5,268 nucleotides of DNA from Lentisphaeria bacterium (lineage in GTDB: Bacteria > Verrucomicrobiota > Lentisphaeria > Victivallales > UBA1829), in NCBI GenBank assembly GCA_017504325.1, contig JAFVRL010000173.1, positions 1 through 5,268 of the forward strand, read 5' to 3'. The notes below the pieces were generated by a model. It worked only from the letters and a program-made list of their open reading frames with translations, had not been told where the DNA came from and searched no databases. The first letter of the stretch is position 1. Each line of letters opens with the position of its first letter. The position numbers and the translations under genes were made by a program. This document shows, in pieces, positions 1 through 5,268 of the stretch.

Positions 1-1749
1 ACGCAATACAATAATCCGGATATGCAGATATGTTCCGATGATCCCGTTTATAAGGAAAAAGCCTTTGATTTTATCCGGAAAACCGTCAACCGTTATAAAG
101 ATCATCCCATGCTGGAATCCTGGTCCGTATGGAATGAACCCCACGGCGATCCCTGTTACTGTTCCTGTACTCTTGAAAAATTCCGGGTATGGCTGAAGAA
201 AAAATATGAAAATGATCTGGATCTTCTCAATGAAAAATGGGGAGCATTGTTCCCTGTGGATTTCCCTTCATGGGAGGATGTCCGCCCCATTTATGTTCCC
301 GGAAATGTTCCGAAAAATCAGGTCATGGCAATGGATTTTCTTACCTTCTGCAAAAAAAATTATATCCATACCTTTAATGAAATATGTTCCCTTGTCCACG
401 AGCTTGATCCCAATCATACCACAACATTCAATATGCAGGGGATCCATGGCTGCGATATGTCCGACTTCCATGTAAAAACTGCCGGGATCTCTGCCTACTA
501 TGAATATTTCAGAGATCCCCGGACGGTGTATATGTGGACAAATCTCTATATGCGTTCCGCAAGAGTGGGCTTATCCCCGGAAGCGAAAGTCAGGATCATT
601 GAAACTGACAGCGGCCCCAGACCCGATAATGATGACCGCCCCGGCTGTCAGAAACATAATGGAGTATGTGACTGGTCTATGGTCGCCATGGGAGCGGAAC
701 AGATCCTTGCATGGATCTACCGCACCAGACTCGATGGAGGTCATTCTCTCCAGTCCCAGTTATGTGATTTTTACGGAGATGATACCCCGCGTCTGAAGGA
801 ATTTTCCGCAAGGGCAAAAATCATAAGGGAAAATGAAGATCTCATTCTTTCCTCCCGTCCATTTTCCGGAGATATCGGTATATGGTGGGATGTTTCCATG
901 CTCCATTACGGCAAAGTCGGTAAACATATTTCCCCAAAAGAGATCCCCTTTATCAGTCACGATAATGCCATGATGGCGGCACTGGACTGCGGATATCAGG
1001 CAGAATTTGTCAATGATAAAATGGTTCTTTCCGGAGAAATAAACCGTTTCAAATCCATCCTCGTTCCCTTCCGTCCCTATATGACACAAATGCTTGCAGA
1101 CAAATTGCGGGAATATGTGGAAAACGGGGGATTACTTATTGCGGAATCCCAGTTTGCATTGAAAGATGAATATTTCTGTCAGACCTGGAAGCCCACTCCG
1201 GGAGGATTATCCGATGTTTTCGGTGTGGATGTGCATGATATGCTGCTTTTCAAAAAGGATAAGGATTTTATCAAACTTGCCAACGGGGAAAAATTTTCCG
1301 CATACCGTTACCGTATGGTAATGAGGCCTGAAGCGGATACGGAAATTCTGGCAACCTTTGCCGATGGAGCTCCTGCCATTACCGCTCATAAATACGGCAA
1401 GGGCAGGGCGATCCTTATAGGCGCACTTGTGACAACAGAATATCATCCTGCCTCCCCCTTGCGGCAATTCCTTGCGGAGGAATGGAAAGCTCACGGCATG
1501 GAAGCACTCTGTCAGGTTCCCGGAGCAGAAGATGTGGGCATTTATCCTGTAACAAAAGATGGTCAGCATTTTTCCATGCTGTATGTGATCAATTACAGCG
1601 AAGAAGAACGTACCGTTTCCCTGATACCGGAAAACTCCCGTTTGTTGAAAAAGGTCTTCAGAGATCTTATTACCAAACAGCAATACACACTCCCCTGCAA
1701 GGTAACACTTGCCCCCTTGCAGAATCTGATCCTTGCGTCAGAAGAATAA
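1..1749 (+). CDS. GH42 glycoside hydrolase (beta-galactosidase / alpha-L-arabinopyranosidase type), 5' partial
   Basis: The protein is a retaining exo-glycosidase of family GH42, which releases terminal beta-D-galactose or, in some members, alpha-L-arabinopyranose from oligosaccharides. The frame is open to base 1, so 582 residues are visible. The ATG at 22 lies inside the conserved barrel, and comparison with the Thermus A4 enzyme suggests about 95 N-terminal residues are missing. Residues 1 to about 275 are the TIM barrel. The acid/base is Glu46 in VWNEP (codon 136-138), and the likely nucleophile is Glu201 in RIIETDSGP (codon 601-603). Residues about 290-490 resemble the GH42 trimerisation domain, with GDIGIWWD at its start and a GKGRAILIGAL motif near its end. 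Residues about 505-582 form a small beta domain. Cys11, Cys52, Cys54 and Cys56 correspond to the family's zinc cluster, but the last is displaced by one. The gene converges on the downstream GH127-type gene. GH42 is near certain; the substrate is not. Confidence 0.93.
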   Translation, partial: TQYNNPDMQICSDDPVYKEKAFDFIRKTVNRYKDHPMLESWSVWNEPHGDPCYCSCTLEKFRVWLKKKYENDLDLLNEKWGALFPVDFPSWEDVRPIYVPGNVPKNQVMAMDFLTFCKKNYIHTFNEICSLVHELDPNHTTTFNMQGIHGCDMSDFHVKTAGISAYYEYFRDPRTVYMWTNLYMRSARVGLSPEAKVRIIETDSGPRPDNDDRPGCQKHNGVCDWSMVAMGAEQILAWIYRTRLDGGHSLQSQLCDFYGDDTPRLKEFSARAKIIRENEDLILSSRPFSGDIGIWWDVSMLHYGKVGKHISPKEIPFISHDNAMMAALDCGYQAEFVNDKMVLSGEINRFKSILVPFRPYMTQMLADKLREYVENGGLLIAESQFALKDEYFCQTWKPTPGGLSDVFGVDVHDMLLFKKDKDFIKLANGEKFSAYRYRMVMRPEADTEILATFADGAPAITAHKYGKGRAILIGALVTTEYHPASPLRQFLAEEWKAHGMEALCQVPGAEDVGIYPVTKDGQHFSMLYVINYSEEERTVSLIPENSRLLKKVFRDLITKQQYTLPCKVTLAPLQNLILASEE

Positions 1750-1778
1750 AAAAGTCCTTTACAGCCGGATCGGCGGAC
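1748..1778 (-). terminator. possible intrinsic terminator of the GH127-type operon, overlapping the gene end
   Basis: Read on the minus strand, GTCC (1775-1778) can pair with GGAC (1754-1757), and GCCG (1771-1774) with CGGC (1764-1767) around a three-base loop. A six-base bulge (1758-1763) sits on the 3' side. A run of six T (1748-1753) follows immediately. The stem includes the last six codons or so and the stop of the minus-strand gene, and the T-run reaches the stop codon of the convergent GH42 gene. The bulge makes the helix weak, so this is only a candidate. On the plus strand the hairpin is not followed by a T-run, so it does not clearly terminate the GH42 transcript. Confidence 0.3.
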
Positions 1779-3852
1779 GGTCTTTCATGTCCGTCGTTTC
1801 CGGGACTTTCTTCCACTCATTTGCCCAGGGAGTATCTGCTATCACTGGAAACACGCTCAAACGCAACCGGGCACATCCCATCGGGATCAAAGTAAGGGTT
1901 TGCGTTTTTTCATCACTTTTTACAGGACTTTTCTGCAATTCCGCACACATATGATCCTGCAATGTCCAGTTGGGGATCAATCTTCCTTTTGCCTTGATGA
2001 CCATAGGCGGTGTTTCCCAGTAAAAAGGATACTTTTCCGGTAAGGGGCATTCTTCAAAAATAAAACCTTCCTCCGGCAGAAGTCCGTAATTCCAGGGAGA
2101 GTCCGGAAGCAATTCCGTCCATACATCCCCGTCTGCCGAATTCTTTTCATTCCAGAGAACTTTGCCGGGATCATCTTTTTTCTTACTGCTGACAACAGTA
2201 TTGACTTTTTCCCTGATTTGCAGAGAGTAGCTGAATGGGCCTTTATCTACTGTGATCCCGCCATTGCGGATATTATGGCTGATTGTGATTTCCGAAGGGA
2301 AATATGCTTCAACAGTATCCATATCGCCCCACTCTTTTTCCAATACAAGAAATTTCCCCTGTATATGATTTTCCGCAACAGGTATTCTTTCCCCGTTAAG
2401 GAAAAATTCCGGTTTACTGCACCAGCGGGGAATCCGGATATAAAAGGGAAAAGAAACCTTTTTTTCCATTTTCAGAGTAAATCTGATTTTGTCTCTGAAT
2501 GGATAGTCTGTCTCCGAAATACATTTTACAGCAATATTTTCCTTTCCGGCAGTAAGGGAAGCTGTGTAAGACCCATGCAGCCATGCACAAATCCCTCCAT
2601 CACAGACTTTTGTCATCATGTTGGAAATATAAAGGAACCATGCCAGACCTGCATTATGCAGACAGCAGCGGTCATTGTTATCCGTATAAGCAAACATGTG
2701 AGAAGCATTTGCCACATTGTGGTAGAGATAATCATCCAGCATCACCTGATTGGAACTTGTTATATAATGGACTTTTGTCATATCGCAGGTATGGGCTGCC
2801 GGATAGTGATTGAATAAAATATCTTCTGTTCTGTCAGCCCATACAGTTTCCATATCCATCTCGCCCAGATAATTGAAACTTCTGGTCAATTCGGAAAAAG
2901 TACAGCTTTCCATACCGTATCTGGGATCTGTACAGTTTTTACGGATATTTTCGTCAGCACAGAAACTTCCTCTGGGAACCGTTCCCCAGACCATCATGTG
3001 CTGATCATACCAGTATCGTGCAGAATCATGCAGATATTTTTCATGGGCAAGGCGGCTGTAATAAGTGGAATAGGCAAACTGCTGGGCAAAATTTACGGTA
3101 TGGATATTCATAAATTCCGATGCAGCCCCATACCACTTGCGGTAAAAACGGTGGACAAGGGGATATAATGAAGTATCACAGGTTTCCTCAATAACAAAGT
3201 AAATGGAAGGGATGATATCGCAGGAACGGGGATGCTGGATGCTGGAAAGCCAGGAGAAACCTTTTCCCGGCTTTTTTGCCGGAATAAACTCTTCGTCCGG
3301 AAGCGCAAGGCAGAAATGCAAAAAATGGTGCAGCATATCCAGATATTCTTTTTTTCCGGTATATTCGTACCAGAAAATAACTGCTTCACTTATCACCATG
3401 TGAGGCCATAAGTCCACCATGGTCGCTTTTTCTTCCGGATCGTCAGAGTGAAAATATTTCAGACTCTGCGGACCGAACCAGCCGTCCGCCTCACAGCTTG
3501 CCAGCATTTTTGTCATATATTTATCCACAACGGCAAGGGTTTCTTCATCCTGTGTATAAATGGCAAGAAGGGTGAGTGTCCTTAAATAATATGCCTGTTC
3601 CTCCCAGGGGCGGTCTGTATTGTTCCAGGAACCGATATAGATCTTTTCCGGATTCAGCCAACCGTTGGAATCTTTCAGGTATTCTCCTTTTTTCCAAAGC
3701 TGTCCGGGAAGTCCCTGCAATGCGATCTCCATTTGTTTTTTCAGCCATCCGGCAGGTTTTATTTTACCTGTAGGAAGTCTTTTCATGGCAAGAGGGGTAA
3801 GTCCCGTTTCCGGAAACTTCTGTTCTGATTTTTCAACAATACTTATTTTCAT
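1759..3852 (-). CDS. DUF1680 / GH127-type glycoside hydrolase (putative beta-L-arabinofuranosidase), complete
   Basis: This complete 697-residue protein belongs to the DUF1680 superfamily (GH127, GH146 and relatives), whose characterised members remove beta-L-arabinofuranose using a zinc-bound cysteine nucleophile. An (alpha/alpha)6 barrel spans about residues 25-425, followed by beta-sandwich regions carrying IRIPRWCSK (472-480) and VDKGPFSYSL (535-544). By analogy with HypBA1, Glu315, Cys317, Cys396 and Cys397 (in MESC and RCCLHN) are the zinc ligands, Cys396 is the nucleophile, and Glu301 in ADEN is the acid/base candidate. The ADEN, TDPR, ESC and CCLHN spellings and the ending LTLIPMGCARLRLSVFPV differ from the HypBA1-like neighbour and mark another DUF1680 subgroup, so specificity may differ. 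There is no signal peptide or membrane segment, so it is probably cytoplasmic. The start is firm: an in-frame TGA lies at 3874-3876, no other start codon intervenes, and GGAAG precedes the ATG. It is cotranscribed with the upstream paralogue. Confidence 0.92.
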   Translation of the reverse strand: MKISIVEKSEQKFPETGLTPLAMKRLPTGKIKPAGWLKKQMEIALQGLPGQLWKKGEYLKDSNGWLNPEKIYIGSWNNTDRPWEEQAYYLRTLTLLAIYTQDEETLAVVDKYMTKMLASCEADGWFGPQSLKYFHSDDPEEKATMVDLWPHMVISEAVIFWYEYTGKKEYLDMLHHFLHFCLALPDEEFIPAKKPGKGFSWLSSIQHPRSCDIIPSIYFVIEETCDTSLYPLVHRFYRKWYGAASEFMNIHTVNFAQQFAYSTYYSRLAHEKYLHDSARYWYDQHMMVWGTVPRGSFCADENIRKNCTDPRYGMESCTFSELTRSFNYLGEMDMETVWADRTEDILFNHYPAAHTCDMTKVHYITSSNQVMLDDYLYHNVANASHMFAYTDNNDRCCLHNAGLAWFLYISNMMTKVCDGGICAWLHGSYTASLTAGKENIAVKCISETDYPFRDKIRFTLKMEKKVSFPFYIRIPRWCSKPEFFLNGERIPVAENHIQGKFLVLEKEWGDMDTVEAYFPSEITISHNIRNGGITVDKGPFSYSLQIREKVNTVVSSKKKDDPGKVLWNEKNSADGDVWTELLPDSPWNYGLLPEEGFIFEECPLPEKYPFYWETPPMVIKAKGRLIPNWTLQDHMCAELQKSPVKSDEKTQTLTLIPMGCARLRLSVFPVIADTPWANEWKKVPETTDMKDRPPIRL

Positions 3853-3855
3853 ATT

Positions 3856-3860
3856 CTTCC
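3856..3860 (-). promoter_or_regulatory. ribosome binding site of the complete GH127-type gene
   Basis: On the minus strand GGAAG lies three bases before the ATG at 3852, inside the 25-bp gap after the upstream gene's TGA. The spacing is shorter than ideal, although the GGA core is five bases from the ATG. It is the only purine-rich element available, and an in-frame stop at 3874-3876 rules out an upstream start, so it supports this start codon. Its position in a short gap with no visible promoter supports operon expression. Confidence 0.6.
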
Positions 3861-3877
3861 AACTTTCTGTAAATCAA

Positions 3878-5268
3878 TCAGTATTTATATCTCATCCAGA
3901 CTGCCATATTGCTTTCGCCCCGGTTCTGCCATAAGGCATAGGGGACAGCAAGGAAGGAAATTTCTTCCAATGTGCCGGGGTCATCTGTATAGAGAGAATC
4001 ATTCTCTCTTTTTTCCCTGTATGCTTTTCCTGTAATGGCAATTCCTTTCATATTTTCCGGGAAAGATGCCGGAAGGGGGGCAAGGGAAAGAGGAATATCC
4101 CGCCGCAATACGATTTCCCTTACAGGACACTTTTGATCGATCTCTTCCAATGCATAAATGACCGGTCCCCGTACAATGGCGGTTCTTCCGCAGTTTCCTG
4201 TAATACGGCTGTCTGCATAAATAAATTTTGGCGGCATATCCAGGAAGAGTTCCACTTTATCGCCTTTTTTCCATTCCCTTTTTATCACAGGGGAATCCAG
4301 TTTTGTTCCGTTGAGTTTCACCTCATATTTGCTGCACCATGAAGGTATCCGCATATTCAAAGTAAATTCCCCGTCGGAATCTATCCTTACGCCGATATTG
4401 CCGTCATAAGGATAATTGCCTTCCACCGTAAGAAGGATCTTTTGATTTCCGCAGGAAAGTTCCGCACAGCAGGCTGCAGGGATATTGAGATAAATGGTAT
4501 TTTTTTCTTCATCTGCGGCAAAGAGAAATTTCCCGATCTGCGGGATAAAACGGGCATAGGATGTGGGACAGCAGGAACAGGAAAACCATTTTTGCCTTGT
4601 TTTGGCTCCGGAATTATAAACTTGAGTATTATCATCCACTTCCAGATAGTTCGTGTAGAAAAATTCATCTCCATTCAAACTGATGCCGGAAAGGATCCCG
4701 TTATACAGACATTTTTCCACAATATCCATATACTTATTTTCTTTTGTAAGGAGGAACATTCTTCCGGCAAAAAGAGCCAGACCCATTGCCGCACAGCTTT
4801 CCGCATACATAAGAGAACCGTTGGTCAGATCGTAGGAACAACTGAAACTTTCCGCATTGAAACTTGAGCCGATGCCGCCGGTAATATACATCTTCCTGTT
4901 TGTGATGTCTTCAAACAATCTTTCGCATACCTTGAAAAGTTCTGTATCATTGTCCAGTTCCGCCAGATCCGCCATACCGCAGAGCAGATAACCCATTCTT
5001 ACGGCGTGTCCGTAAACTTCTTTCAGCTCCCGGACAGGTTCAACAGCCTGAAAGTTGCGGTAAACGATCATGTTGCGCAATGATCCCTCCTCAAGGAAAT
5101 AGTTGGGTTCAGTTCCCCTGTCATTGATAAAGTACCGCATAAGATCTTTATATTCCTCTTTTCCGGTTACTTCATACATTTTTGCAAGGGCAAGTTCGAT
5201 TTCCTCATGTCCGGGCCAGCCTCTTTTCTTTCCCTCTTCCTTTCCGAAATATCCGGCAAGGAGATCCG
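3878..5268 (-). CDS. GH127 beta-L-arabinofuranosidase (HypBA1-like), 5' partial
   Basis: The product is a GH127 enzyme of the classical HypBA1 type, predicted to hydrolyse terminal beta-L-arabinofuranosyl residues from arabino-oligosaccharides. The frame is open to the right edge and 462 residues are visible. The ATG at 5179 is internal: it follows the conserved WPGHEEIELALAK stretch, so the real start lies outside, and alignment to HypBA1 suggests about 180 residues are missing. Visible motifs are GGIGSSFNAESF (acid/base candidate Glu at 4850-4852), YAESC (zinc-ligand Glu at 4799-4801, Cys at 4793-4795) and CSCCPTSYAR (Cys pair at 4568-4573, the first being the predicted nucleophile). Beta-sandwich motifs MRIPSWCSKYE and IVRGPVIYALE follow. 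The C-terminus, FLAVPYALWQNRG then MAVWMRY, is typical of GH127, so the 3' end is intact. It is the upstream gene of a two-gene operon here, 25 bp before the next gene. The family is clear; the exact linkage cleaved is inferred. Confidence 0.93.
   Translation of the reverse strand, partial: DLLAGYFGKEEGKKRGWPGHEEIELALAKMYEVTGKEEYKDLMRYFINDRGTEPNYFLEEGSLRNMIVYRNFQAVEPVRELKEVYGHAVRMGYLLCGMADLAELDNDTELFKVCERLFEDITNRKMYITGGIGSSFNAESFSCSYDLTNGSLMYAESCAAMGLALFAGRMFLLTKENKYMDIVEKCLYNGILSGISLNGDEFFYTNYLEVDDNTQVYNSGAKTRQKWFSCSCCPTSYARFIPQIGKFLFAADEEKNTIYLNIPAACCAELSCGNQKILLTVEGNYPYDGNIGVRIDSDGEFTLNMRIPSWCSKYEVKLNGTKLDSPVIKREWKKGDKVELFLDMPPKFIYADSRITGNCGRTAIVRGPVIYALEEIDQKCPVREIVLRRDIPLSLAPLPASFPENMKGIAITGKAYREKRENDSLYTDDPGTLEEISFLAVPYALWQNRGESNMAVWMRYKY

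Noticed and set aside
22..24. ATG at 22 as the start of the GH42 gene
   Set aside because: The frame is open to base 1, and the residues around the ATG correspond to the conserved GH42 region carrying the first zinc cysteine, well inside the barrel.
1207..1683. 158-codon minus-strand open frame opposite the GH42 gene
   Set aside because: It is a shadow of the real coding frame; the translation has no recognisable family features.
1482..1895. Plus-strand open frame spanning the convergent junction
   Set aside because: It overlaps the GH42 C-terminal domain and the antisense of the GH127-type gene end; composition is Ser/Arg/His-rich as in out-of-frame translation, and no start signal is visible.
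2218..2817. 199-codon plus-strand open frame opposite the complete GH127-type gene
   Set aside because: It is antisense to a clear enzyme gene. Its translation shows no recognisable domain, and no ribosome binding site was seen.
3853..3877. Promoter or regulatory element between the two GH127-type genes
   Set aside because: The gap is only 25 bp and is used by the ribosome binding site; no -35/-10 pair or operator-like dyad fits in it.
4442..4867. 141-codon plus-strand open frame opposite the HypBA1-like gene
   Set aside because: It is antisense to the region encoding the zinc and cysteine catalytic motifs and has no protein-like features of its own.
5177..5179. ATG at 5179 as the start of the upstream GH127 gene
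   Set aside because: The frame continues to the window edge and encodes the conserved WPGHEEIELALAK stretch directly before this Met, so it is internal.

Overview
The window holds three genes, all for intracellular glycan breakdown, in a convergent arrangement. Two of them run off the window edges. On the plus strand is a 5'-truncated glycoside hydrolase family 42 (GH42) gene at 1-1749. On the minus strand are two tandem DUF1680 / GH127-type genes: a 5'-truncated one at 3878-5268, followed downstream by a complete one at 1759-3852.

The two minus-strand genes are 25 bp apart and almost certainly form one operon, transcribed from beyond the right edge. The GH42 gene meets this operon tail to tail with only 9 bp between the stop codons. 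Neither transcript has its promoter in the window, and almost all of the sequence is coding. The only non-coding DNA is the 9-bp convergent gap and the 25-bp gap carrying the ribosome binding site of the complete GH127-type gene.

The families point to use of arabinose- and galactose-containing plant or host glycans. GH42 enzymes are mostly beta-galactosidases, and some are alpha-L-arabinopyranosidases. GH127 and its relatives include the beta-L-arabinofuranosidases that act on extensin-type arabino-oligosaccharides. The visible N-terminus (the complete GH127-type protein) has no signal peptide, which suggests that short oligosaccharides are imported and trimmed to monosaccharides in the cytoplasm. 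No transporter, regulator or sugar-catabolism gene is visible here; they would be expected just outside.

Moderate-to-low GC by eye, purine-rich ribosome binding sites and cytosolic enzymes in place of secreted ones suggest a Gram-positive gut anaerobe of the Clostridia, possibly Lachnospiraceae. This is an inference from style, not proof. No mobile element, CRISPR array, RNA gene or phage feature was seen, and nothing here looks like a wholly new system. The points most worth checking are the divergence between the two GH127-type paralogues and an altered cysteine cluster in the GH42 enzyme.
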